From CAYWVR01 sp964461715 (GTDB lineage: Bacteria; Planctomycetota; Phycisphaerae; FEN-1346): a stretch of DNA of 16,956 nucleotides. Position numbers and translations under genes: made by a program. The notes beneath the pieces were generated by a model. That model did no database searches and had not been told where the DNA came from. It saw nothing but the letters and a program-made list of their open reading frames with translations. Each line of letters begins with the position of its first letter. The first letter of the stretch is position 1. The stretch lies in the NCBI GenBank assembly GCA_964461715.1, contig CAYWVR010000049.1, positions 1-16,956 of the forward strand. Reading direction: 5' to 3'. This document shows, one piece after another, positions 1 to 6,160 of the stretch.

Positions 1-326
1 GCCTGACCATCCTCGCCACCGCCCTCGTCGACACCGGCAGCCGCATGGACGAGGTTATCTTCGAGGAGTTCAAGGGCACCGGCAACATGGAGGTCCACCT
101 GGACCGGCGCCTCATGGACAAGCGGGTCTTCCCGGCCATCGACATCTCCGGCTCCGGCACGCGGAGGGAGGAGCTGCTCCTCGATCCGGAGGAGCTGAAG
201 TTCGTCTGGACGCTGCGGAAGGTCCTGACGGAGATGAACGTCGTCGAGGCGATCGAGCTCCTCCGCAACCGCCTTTCCAAGACCCAGAATAACGCCGAGT
301 TCCTGCTCTCGATGAACCTGTCGTAG
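1..326 (+). CDS. rho: Transcription termination factor Rho, C-terminal end (5' truncated by window)
   Basis: The frame is open from base 3 to a TAG at 324-326 and encodes the last 107 residues of Rho, the hexameric ATP-dependent RNA helicase that ends transcription. The family pattern is clear: LTILATALVDTGSRMDE, then EEFKGTGNMEVHLDRRL, then KRVFPAIDISGSGTRREELL, close to the E. coli C-terminus from memory. This part holds the R-loop and arginine-finger region of the RecA-like motor; the OB-fold RNA-binding domain and Walker motifs lie outside the window. The protein ends with NAEFLLSMNLS at the family's usual endpoint, so the 3' end looks intact. It converges on the cold-shock gene, with a hairpin terminator 22 bases after the stop. 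The identity is secure; nothing can be said about its promoter or N-terminal insertions. Confidence 0.96.
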   Translation, partial: LTILATALVDTGSRMDEVIFEEFKGTGNMEVHLDRRLMDKRVFPAIDISGSGTRREELLLDPEELKFVWTLRKVLTEMNVVEAIELLRNRLSKTQNNAEFLLSMNLS

Positions 327-347
327 ACCCGACCGCACGCATGAGAA

Positions 348-383
348 ACGCCCCCGGCCTGTCGACCGGGGGCGTGGTCTTTT
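348..383. terminator. Bidirectional intrinsic terminator between rho and the cold-shock gene
   Basis: A perfect 10-bp inverted repeat (348-357 ACGCCCCCGG, 366-375 CCGGGGGCGT) encloses an 8-base loop. On the + strand it is followed within two bases by a T-rich tract (378-383), suiting rho. On the - strand it is followed by GTTTCTCAT, a shorter U-tract that could serve the cold-shock gene ending at 400. One hairpin for two convergent genes is a common economy. The + direction is the more convincing. Confidence 0.85.
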
Positions 384-399
384 CTGCCTCGCTGCCCTT

Positions 400-606
400 C
401 TACGCGCCGACCAGGCGGACGTTCTCGGCCTTCGGGCCCTTGGGGCCCTCGACGACGTCGAACTCGACCTCGTCGCCCTCGGCGAGGGTCTTGAAGCCGC
501 CGCCCTGGATGCCTGAGTAGTGAACGAAGACGTCCGGGCCGCTCTCCTGCTCGATGAACCCGAACCCCTTCTGCTCGTTGAACCATTTCACCTTGCCGCT
601 CGCCAT
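400..606 (-). CDS. csp: Cold-shock domain protein (CspA family)
   Basis: This 68-residue single-domain protein is of normal CspA length. It binds single-stranded RNA and DNA and usually acts as an RNA chaperone in the cytoplasm. RNP1 is KGFGFI (residues 13-18) and RNP2 is VFVHY (26-30); the start MASGKVKWFNEQKG and the ending KGPKAENVRLVGA are typical. The frame stays open well upstream, but ATG at 606-604 is chosen because the fold begins there and AGGAG lies at 620-616, nine bases away. The longer version would add low-complexity Arg/Pro/Gly sequence and overlap the promoter. It is divergent from rsmD and convergent with rho. A long, hairpin-rich leader suggests post-transcriptional control, as known for E. 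coli cspA. Which paralogue it is, and whether it is truly cold-induced, cannot be told. Confidence 0.95.
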   Translation of the reverse strand: MASGKVKWFNEQKGFGFIEQESGPDVFVHYSGIQGGGFKTLAEGDEVEFDVVEGPKGPKAENVRLVGA

Positions 607-746
607 CTGAACCTGCTCCTCACATCTTCCCGGCGTTGATTCAGAGCCGGGCCGCCCCGGGAAGTCTGAACGGGACCGGCGTCGACACCGCCCCCCCGGG
701 CGGCGCCGCCCCGCGGCGGGCGGACGCCCACTCGCCGCTCGGGGCA
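607..746 (-). promoter_or_regulatory. Long structured 5' leader of the cold-shock gene
   Basis: If transcription starts near 746, seven bases past the predicted -10 box, the leader is about 140 nt. Read on the - strand it contains several perfect stems in a row: CGCCGC/GCGGCG around a GGG loop, CCGCCC/GGGCGG around a GGGG loop (688-703), and an 8-bp stem with its arms at 657-664 and 626-633 around a 23-base loop. The last stem ends only five bases before the AGGAG ribosome binding site (620-616). The architecture resembles the long regulated leaders of cspA-family mRNAs. The leader boundary and any temperature response are inferred. Confidence 0.5.
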
Positions 747-752
747 AACTCC

Positions 753-781
753 ACGATAAAACCCCTCTCGTCACTCGTCAA
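753..781 (-). promoter_or_regulatory. Sigma70-type promoter for the cold-shock gene
   Basis: On the - strand, TTGACG (781-776) and TATCGT (758-753) are separated by exactly 17 bp. The -35 box matches consensus at five of six positions. The site stands out as AT-richer than its surroundings, with TTTT just before the -10 box, and it points at the cold-shock gene 147 bases away. No closer promoter was seen. Confidence 0.65.
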
Positions 782-832
782 TACGAAAAAGTTCCCCGTC
801 GCCGCGACGCCAAACGTCGGCACGCCGGTGTC

Positions 833-861
833 TTGATTCAGCGGCCGGGCGCGGCTAGAGT
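833..861 (+). promoter_or_regulatory. Sigma70-type promoter for rsmD and the DUF58/BatA genes
   Basis: TTGATT (833-838) and TAGAGT (856-861) are separated by 17 bp, predicting a start near 868. That leaves a leader of only about 16 nt holding the AAGGGA ribosome binding site (869-874). Because the -35 box overlaps the in-frame ATT at 833, the site also argues against an rsmD start that far upstream. It lies back to back with the cold-shock promoter, about 50 bp away. Confidence 0.6.
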
Positions 862-883
862 GTTCCTGAAGGGATTCTGCCCC

Positions 884-1501
884 ATGCGCGTCATTTCGGG
901 CATCCATCGTGGCCGCCGCCTCGTCGCCCCCGAAGGCCGGGGCACGCGGCCGATGACCGATCGCGTCCGCGAGAACCTCTTCAACATCCTCGCCGCCGAC
1001 TGCCCCGACGCCGTCGTCCTCGACCTCTTCGCCGGGTCGGGGGCCCTGGGCCTCGAAGCCCTCAGCCGCGGGGCCCGATGGTGCATCTTCGTCGAGCGCG
1101 ACCCGAAAGCCGTCCAAGCCCTCGACACCAACCTCCGGGTTCTGGGGTTAGAGGAGCGGGCGAGGCTCGCGCGGCGGGACGCCCTGAGGCCGGGGACGTG
1201 GATCGCGCCGCCGGACGGCGAGGCAGGCTACACGCTCCTGTTCTGTGATCCGCCGTACCGGCTGACGGCCGACCCGGCGGGGCGGCGGAAGCTGGCGACC
1301 GCGGCGGCGCGACTCGAGGAGGCCGGGTACCTGGCGTCGGACGCGGTGGCGATGCTCCGGGCCAAGCGGGGGGTCGACCTCAGCGACGCGCCCTGGCCGG
1401 GCTTCGAGCGGATCGAGGCTCGCCCCTACGGCACGACGACGCTGCACCTGATGCGGCGCTCCCCTGACGGGACACCCAGCGAACCCGACGAGGTCCCATG
1501 A
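884..1501 (+). CDS. rsmD: 16S rRNA (guanine966-N2)-methyltransferase RsmD
   Basis: This 205-residue Rossmann-fold methyltransferase should transfer a methyl group from S-adenosylmethionine to N2 of G966 in 16S rRNA of the small ribosomal subunit. Motifs seen: the RsmD opening MRVISGIHRGRRL, the TRPMTDRVRENLFNIL segment (21-36), the SAM-binding loop DLFAGSGALGLEALSRGA (47-64), the acidic ribose-binding E71 in FVERD, and the catalytic CDPPY (121-125). Length is slightly above the usual 180-200 because of a tail rich in Pro and Glu. ATG 884 is chosen because the conserved protein begins there, AAGGGA precedes it by nine bases, and a promoter ends just upstream. It overlaps the DUF58 gene by four bases (ATGA), so translation is probably coupled. 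Its frequent partner coaD is not next to it. Confidence 0.93.
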   Translation: MRVISGIHRGRRLVAPEGRGTRPMTDRVRENLFNILAADCPDAVVLDLFAGSGALGLEALSRGARWCIFVERDPKAVQALDTNLRVLGLEERARLARRDALRPGTWIAPPDGEAGYTLLFCDPPYRLTADPAGRRKLATAAARLEEAGYLASDAVAMLRAKRGVDLSDAPWPGFERIEARPYGTTTLHLMRRSPDGTPSEPDEVP

Positions 1502-2418
1502 CCCGACTCGACGCCCCGGGCCCCCGAGCCGAGTACCGCTTTCTCGACCCCGACACCCTCGCGCACCTCGGAAACCTTAACATCGTGGCCCGGACCGTCG
1601 TCGAGGGGTTCATCAGCGGCCTCCACCGCAGTCCCCATCGCGGGTTCTCCGTCGAGTTCTCCGAGCACCGCCCCTACTCGCCCGGCGACGAGTTGCGGCA
1701 CCTGGACTGGGTGGCCTACGCCAAGACCGACCGCTACTACGTCAAACAGTACGAGCAGGAGACCAATCTCCGCTGCTACATCCTCCTCGACTGCTCCAAC
1801 TCCATGAACTACGCCGGCGACAAGGGCCTGACGAAGCTCGAGTACGGCTCGTTCCTGGCGGCGACGCTGGCGTACCTGATGACGCGGCAGCAGGACGCGG
1901 TGGGCCTGGTGGGGTTCGACCACGAGGTCCGCCTCCACATACCGCCCGGGGCCAGCCCCTCGCACTTCAACGAGATGATCCGCCGCCTGGAGCAGCTCAA
2001 GGCCGGCGAGATCACCAGCCTCGCCCGCCCCTTTCACGACCTCGCGGAGATGATCAAGCGGCGGGGGCTCATCATCATCATCAGCGACCTCTACGACGAG
2101 GAGAGCGAAGTCATCCGGGCCCTCCAGCACTTCCGCCACAAGCGGCACGGGCTCATCCTCTTCCACACCTTCGACGCGGCGGAGCTGGAGTTCCCGTTCC
2201 GCAAGCTCACCCAGTTCCTGGACCTCGAGACGGGCCAGCGTTACCAGGTAGACCCGAAAGCCGTGCGGGAGGCGTACCTCTCGGAGCTGCGGGCCTTCAT
2301 CGACCGCTACAAGAAGGCGTGCTCGGACTCCGACATCGAGTACGTCCTGACGGATACGAGCGTGCCGTACGACTTCCTCCTGCGAGCTTACCTGGCGCGG
2401 CGGGAGCAGATGCGATGA
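1498..2418 (+). CDS. DUF58 domain protein with von Willebrand factor A-like fold
   Basis: This 306-residue soluble protein belongs to the DUF58 family. The signature RPYSPGDELRHLDWVAYAKT sits at about 58-77. A metal-ion-dependent adhesion site follows: DCSNS (98-102), a Thr in EITSLARPF and an Asp in IIIISDLYD, the three parts needed to bind a divalent metal. No signal peptide or membrane segment is visible, so it should be cytoplasmic. DUF58 proteins typically work with a MoxR AAA+ ATPase and BatA-type membrane proteins in envelope or stress functions, but the biochemical role is poorly known. Here the BatA-type gene follows after 16 bases, while the gene before is rsmD, not moxR. The start is fixed by the ATGA overlap with rsmD. 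Family identity is secure; function is not. Confidence 0.92.
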   Translation: MTRLDAPGPRAEYRFLDPDTLAHLGNLNIVARTVVEGFISGLHRSPHRGFSVEFSEHRPYSPGDELRHLDWVAYAKTDRYYVKQYEQETNLRCYILLDCSNSMNYAGDKGLTKLEYGSFLAATLAYLMTRQQDAVGLVGFDHEVRLHIPPGASPSHFNEMIRRLEQLKAGEITSLARPFHDLAEMIKRRGLIIIISDLYDEESEVIRALQHFRHKRHGLILFHTFDAAELEFPFRKLTQFLDLETGQRYQVDPKAVREAYLSELRAFIDRYKKACSDSDIEYVLTDTSVPYDFLLRAYLARREQMR

Positions 2419-2434
2419 GCGAGCGAGGCCCGGC

Positions 2435-4669
2435 ATGATGCTGGCCCAGGCACCCTTCGTCAGCCCGTGGTGGATCGCGTGGATCGCCGGCGGCGCGGCT
2501 GCGGCGGCCATCCCGGTCGTCCTCCACATGATCCACACCGCCCGAGCCCCGCAGGTGCCCTTCCCCACCCTCCGGTTCCTCCGAAGCGCCGCCGAGAAGA
2601 CCGCCCGTCGGAGGAAGATCGAAAACATCCTTCTGATGATCCTGCGGATGCTCCTGTTCGCGATCCTCGCCCTGGCGCTGGCGCGGCCGTTCCTGAGCGA
2701 GACCTTCGGCCTCTTCGCAGGCGACGAGCGCGGCGCCGCCGTCCTCGTCCTCGACAATTCCTACTCGATGGCCGTCAGGCACGAGGGCACGACGCGCTTC
2801 GCCAAGGCCAAGGCCGAAGCCCGGGCCATCCTCGAAAGCCGATGGCGGCCCCAGCAGGCCGCGGTGCTCCTGACAAACCCCGGGCCGGACCCCGTCCCGC
2901 AGGAACTCTACGGTGATCGGGCCCGCCTCTTCCGCGACGTCGACGGGGCCGCTGTCGCCCCCGGACGGGCTGACCTCACCGGCACCCTCGGCGCCGCCTA
3001 CACTCTGCTCGATAAGACCCCTGCGGCCAACAAGCGGCTCTGGGTCCTGACGGACCGGCAGGCCCTCTCCTGGCAGGGCCTGACGGACGTCGAAGCGCCC
3101 GGTGAGCACCCGGACGTCCCCATCGCGGTGATCCGCGCGACCGAGCCGTCGCTAGTGAACATGGGGCTGACCGACGCCCGCGTCGCGAGCCGCAGCCTCG
3201 TCGTCGGCATGCCCATCCGCATCGACGTCACGGTCCGCAACGCCGGCCCCGCCCCCGAGACGCGGAACCTGCTTCTCTTTGTCGACGACTTCGGGCAGGC
3301 CCGCCGCAAGCAACCCGTCGACCTCGCCGCCGCCGGCGCCCCCGGCTCGACGAAGGTCGTGCCGCTCGTGCACGTCTTTGAGCGTCCGGGGGCCCACAAG
3401 GTGCTCGTGGCAATCGAGGGCACCGACGCCCTCGGCCTCGACGACACCCGGCGCGTGGCCCTGGAGATCGCCGATCGTATCCCGGTCCTTCTCGTCAAGG
3501 AGGAGGCGGCGGCCATCCCGGTCGAGGATCCGAGTTTCTACCTGGTCCGGGCGCTCGACCCGGCCGGGGACGCACCGGACGTGCCCTGGGCCATCCGCCC
3601 CGTCGAGACCGCCGCCGACGACCTCGACCCCGCGGACCTCGACCGCTACGACGCGGTGTTCCTGAACGACGTGGCCGCCCCCGACGAAGCCCTCGCCCGG
3701 GCCCTGGCCGCCTACGTCGAGTCGGGGCGGACGCTCGTCGTCTTCCTCGGGCCGCGCGCCGACCTGAACGCGTACAACCGGCTCCTGGCCGCCCCGACGG
3801 GCCCGGGGCGGGGCCTGCTGCCGGCCCGGCTGAAGGAGCGGGTGGGCGACGCCGTCCTCAAGAACGCCCCCCGGAAGGTCACCCAGGTCCAGGGCCGCAG
3901 CCCCTGGCTCGAGGACCTCGTCGAGTCGGCCGACATCTACCACGGCATCCTGGTCTACGAGCACGTGCGGACCGAGGGAGCCCCTGCCGATACCGTCCTC
4001 GCGCGGCTCGACGGCGGCGGGCCGATGCTGCTGGCCCATGCGTTCGGGCGCGGCAACGTCCTGATGGTCACGACGACCGCCGATACGCGGTGGACGAACT
4101 TCCCGGTCCGCAACCTCTTCCTCCCGCTCATGATGCGGATCGTGCACCTCGCGGCCCGCGGCCAGGCGGATCGCCGCGACCTCCTGGCCGGGGAGACGTT
4201 CGAGATCGAGCTCGACGTGGCGGCAGCCGAGCCCGTCTCCGTCGAGATCGCCGGCCCCCTCGGGCCCGGCGGCGAAACCGTGACGGAGCTCACCGAGACA
4301 ATCGTCGAAGACGGCCGCCATCGCCTGCGGTTCGCGAAGACCTCGAACCTCGGCTACTACACGTACCGCGCGCCGGGGCGCGACGAGGTGAGCGGCCTCT
4401 TCGCTACCAACCACGATGGGGTGGAGTCGGACCTGGCGGAGATCGCCGACGGCACCCTCCGGGCCGAGCTGGACGCTCGGGAGACCCACGTCGCCGCCGC
4501 CTTCGCCGATCTCGTCGCGCGGTTCGAGGAGACGGCGCGGCGGGAGCTGTGGCAGTACTTCCTGGCGGCGTGTCTGCTGCTGGCGATCCTGGAGCCCCTG
4601 GTCGCCAACTGGATGCGTCCCGACCGCCGCGAGGCCGCTCACCCCACCGTCCGCCGTACCGCGGCGTGA
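2435..4669 (+). CDS. BatA-type membrane protein with vWA and amidotransferase-like regions
   Basis: This 744-residue protein has the BatA (aerotolerance regulator) N-terminal module: a hydrophobic helix at about 12-30, then PFPTLRFLRSAAEKTARRRK, then a second helix at about 64-84 ending in ALARPFL. A vWA domain follows with its metal-site motif DNSYS (107-111), a Thr in ADLTGTLGAAY and an Asp in VLTDRQ. The middle has a CARDB-like beta segment (MPIRIDVTVRNAGPAPETR). Next comes a class I glutamine amidotransferase-like stretch starting IPVLLVKEE and running through YDAVFLNDV and GRTLVVFLG; no catalytic Cys is evident, so it is probably non-catalytic. The GRGNVLMVTTTADTRWTNFP block and a last helix (about 704-724) end the protein. 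It should sit in the inner membrane, partner the DUF58 protein 16 bases upstream, and respond to an ATPase encoded elsewhere. The substrate or process is unknown. Confidence 0.88.
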   Translation: MMLAQAPFVSPWWIAWIAGGAAAAAIPVVLHMIHTARAPQVPFPTLRFLRSAAEKTARRRKIENILLMILRMLLFAILALALARPFLSETFGLFAGDERGAAVLVLDNSYSMAVRHEGTTRFAKAKAEARAILESRWRPQQAAVLLTNPGPDPVPQELYGDRARLFRDVDGAAVAPGRADLTGTLGAAYTLLDKTPAANKRLWVLTDRQALSWQGLTDVEAPGEHPDVPIAVIRATEPSLVNMGLTDARVASRSLVVGMPIRIDVTVRNAGPAPETRNLLLFVDDFGQARRKQPVDLAAAGAPGSTKVVPLVHVFERPGAHKVLVAIEGTDALGLDDTRRVALEIADRIPVLLVKEEAAAIPVEDPSFYLVRALDPAGDAPDVPWAIRPVETAADDLDPADLDRYDAVFLNDVAAPDEALARALAAYVESGRTLVVFLGPRADLNAYNRLLAAPTGPGRGLLPARLKERVGDAVLKNAPRKVTQVQGRSPWLEDLVESADIYHGILVYEHVRTEGAPADTVLARLDGGGPMLLAHAFGRGNVLMVTTTADTRWTNFPVRNLFLPLMMRIVHLAARGQADRRDLLAGETFEIELDVAAAEPVSVEIAGPLGPGGETVTELTETIVEDGRHRLRFAKTSNLGYYTYRAPGRDEVSGLFATNHDGVESDLAEIADGTLRAELDARETHVAAAFADLVARFEETARRELWQYFLAACLLLAILEPLVANWMRPDRREAAHPTVRRTAA

Positions 4670-4676
4670 GTCTCGC

Positions 4677-4705
4677 TTGAACCTGTCGTGCCCCTCGGGT
4701 ATCCT
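4677..4705 (+). promoter_or_regulatory. Sigma70-type promoter for cca
   Basis: TTGAAC (4677-4682) and TATCCT (4700-4705) are spaced by 17 bp, in the 48-base gap after the BatA-type gene. A start near 4712 would leave about six bases before the ATG at 4718. The site spans the alternative GTG at 4688, making that GTG an unlikely start for transcripts from this promoter. Confidence 0.6.
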
Positions 4706-4717
4706 TCACCGCTTGTC

Positions 4718-6040
4718 ATGGACGGCGCGCAGAAACAACTCGCCGAGTCGATCATCCGACGGCTGCGGGAGGCGGGCCACGAAGCTCTTCTCGCGGGGGG
4801 GTGTGTGCGCGACATGCTCCTGGGGCGGCCCCCGAGGGATTACGACGTCGCCACCCGCGCCCGGCCCGATGAGATCCTCGCCCTCTACCCGAAGGCCCTG
4901 ACCGTCGGGGCTTCCTTCGGCGTCGTCATCGTCGCCGACGGGCCCACCCAGGTCGAGGTCGCCACGTTCCGGGCCGAGTCCGGCTACGCCGACGGGCGAC
5001 ACCCGGACGCGGTCCACTTCACCGACGCCCGCGAGGACGCCCGCCGCCGCGACTTCACCATCAACGCCATGTTCCTCGACCCGGCCACCGGCGAGGTGCT
5101 CGACTGGACGGGCGGCCGGGCCGACCTCGAGGCCCGCCTGATCCGAGCCGTCGGCGACCCGCGCGAGCGATTCGCCGAGGACCACCTGCGGATGCTCCGG
5201 GCGGTCCGCTTCGCCGCCGAGCTGGGCTTCGACCTCGACCCGGCGACGGCCGAGGCGATCCGCGCCCTCGCCGCCCGCATCACCGCCGTCTCCGGCGAAC
5301 GGGTCCGGGACGAACTGGCGCGGCTCCTGACCGCCCCGCCGAAGGGGCGACGACGGGGGCTCGAGTTGGCAAGCAACCTGGGCCTCGTGGCCGTCCTCTT
5401 ACCGGAGATCAAGGCCATGAAAGGCTGCGCCCAGGGCCCCGACGTCCATCCCGAGGGCGACGTCTGGACACACACGTGCCTGGCCGTCGAGTACCTGCGG
5501 GAGCCGACGTTCGAGCTGACCCTCGGCACCGTCCTCCACGACGTCGGCAAGCCCCCCACGTTCAAGATGCGCGAGGGCCGCATGACTTTCTACGGGCACC
5601 CGCAGGTCGGGACGGCGATAACGCGCGCGATCGCCCGCCGCCTCCGCCTCAGCCGCCCGCAGACGGAGCGCGTCGCGTGGCTCGTCGAGCACCACATGCG
5701 CCTCATCCACGTCAACGAGATGCGCGAGGCGAAGCTCAAGCGGCTCTTCGCCCACGACGGCTTCGAGGAGCTGGCCGAGCTGTATCGGGCGGACTGTCTG
5801 GCCTCGGGCGGGACAGCCGAGGAGTACGAGTCCGTCATGGCTCGGTACCGGGCCCTCGGGCGGGAGGAGGTCCAGCCCGACCCGCTGATCACCGGTCGGG
5901 ACCTGATTGAGATGGGCCTCGCGCCGGGCCCCGCGTTCGGCGAGATCCTCGACAAGGTCTACGACGCCCAGCTCGAGGGCCGCGCCCGCACGCGCGACGA
6001 GGCCCTCGCCTTGGCCCGCGAGGTGGTGGCCCGGCGATGA
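4718..6040 (+). CDS. cca: CCA tRNA nucleotidyltransferase (poly(A) polymerase family) with HD domain
   Basis: This 440-residue class II nucleotidyltransferase is expected to build or repair the 3' CCA end of tRNAs from CTP and ATP. The head domain carries AGGCVRDMLLG (26-36) and the metal-binding DYD in RDYDVAT (41-43), then RRRDFTINAMFLDP and the FAEDHLRMLRAVRFAAEL nucleotide-selecting segment, then GERVRDELARLL. A C-terminal HD phosphohydrolase-like domain follows, with its H...HD...H pattern seen in WTHTCLAVEYL, VLHDVGKPPTF and FYGHPQVG. The ATG at 4718 is preferred over the in-frame GTG at 4688 because a promoter covers the latter; neither has a good ribosome binding site. Family members may instead add only CC, only A, or poly(A). 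The motifs favour a CCA-type enzyme, but specificity is not provable from sequence alone. Confidence 0.9.
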   Translation: MDGAQKQLAESIIRRLREAGHEALLAGGCVRDMLLGRPPRDYDVATRARPDEILALYPKALTVGASFGVVIVADGPTQVEVATFRAESGYADGRHPDAVHFTDAREDARRRDFTINAMFLDPATGEVLDWTGGRADLEARLIRAVGDPRERFAEDHLRMLRAVRFAAELGFDLDPATAEAIRALAARITAVSGERVRDELARLLTAPPKGRRRGLELASNLGLVAVLLPEIKAMKGCAQGPDVHPEGDVWTHTCLAVEYLREPTFELTLGTVLHDVGKPPTFKMREGRMTFYGHPQVGTAITRAIARRLRLSRPQTERVAWLVEHHMRLIHVNEMREAKLKRLFAHDGFEELAELYRADCLASGGTAEEYESVMARYRALGREEVQPDPLITGRDLIEMGLAPGPAFGEILDKVYDAQLEGRARTRDEALALAREVVARR

Positions 6041-6082
6041 CCCCGCTCGACCCCCGCGTTTCCTTGCCGGATGCCGAACGTG

Positions 6083-6112
6083 TTTCCCCCGGCACCCAGC
6101 GTGCGGTATACT
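6083..6112 (+). promoter_or_regulatory. Probable promoter for the MFS-HEAT gene
   Basis: A near-consensus -10 box TATACT (6107-6112) stands out in GC-rich DNA between cca and the transporter gene. The -35 match is poor: TTTCCC (6083-6088) at 18 bp is the best seen. A start near 6119 would make the in-frame ATG at 6071 untranslated and leave about 42 bases before the GTG at 6161. Confidence 0.45.
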
Positions 6113-6160
6113 CCGCCGGGAAGCCGATCCGATCCGAGCCCCGAGCGCGCAGAAGACCCC

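Noticed and set aside
607..774. N-terminal extension of the cold-shock protein
   Set aside because: The added residues are low-complexity Arg/Pro/Gly, no family member has them, and the region overlaps the predicted promoter and leader; AGGAG supports ATG 606.
3152..4642. A - strand frame of nearly 500 codons inside the BatA-type gene
   Set aside because: It mirrors the codon structure of the real gene and has no recognisable motif.
6071..6160. Longer MFS-HEAT protein starting at ATG 6071
   Set aside because: This start lies upstream of the TATACT box and there is no ribosome site before it; kept only as an alternative.
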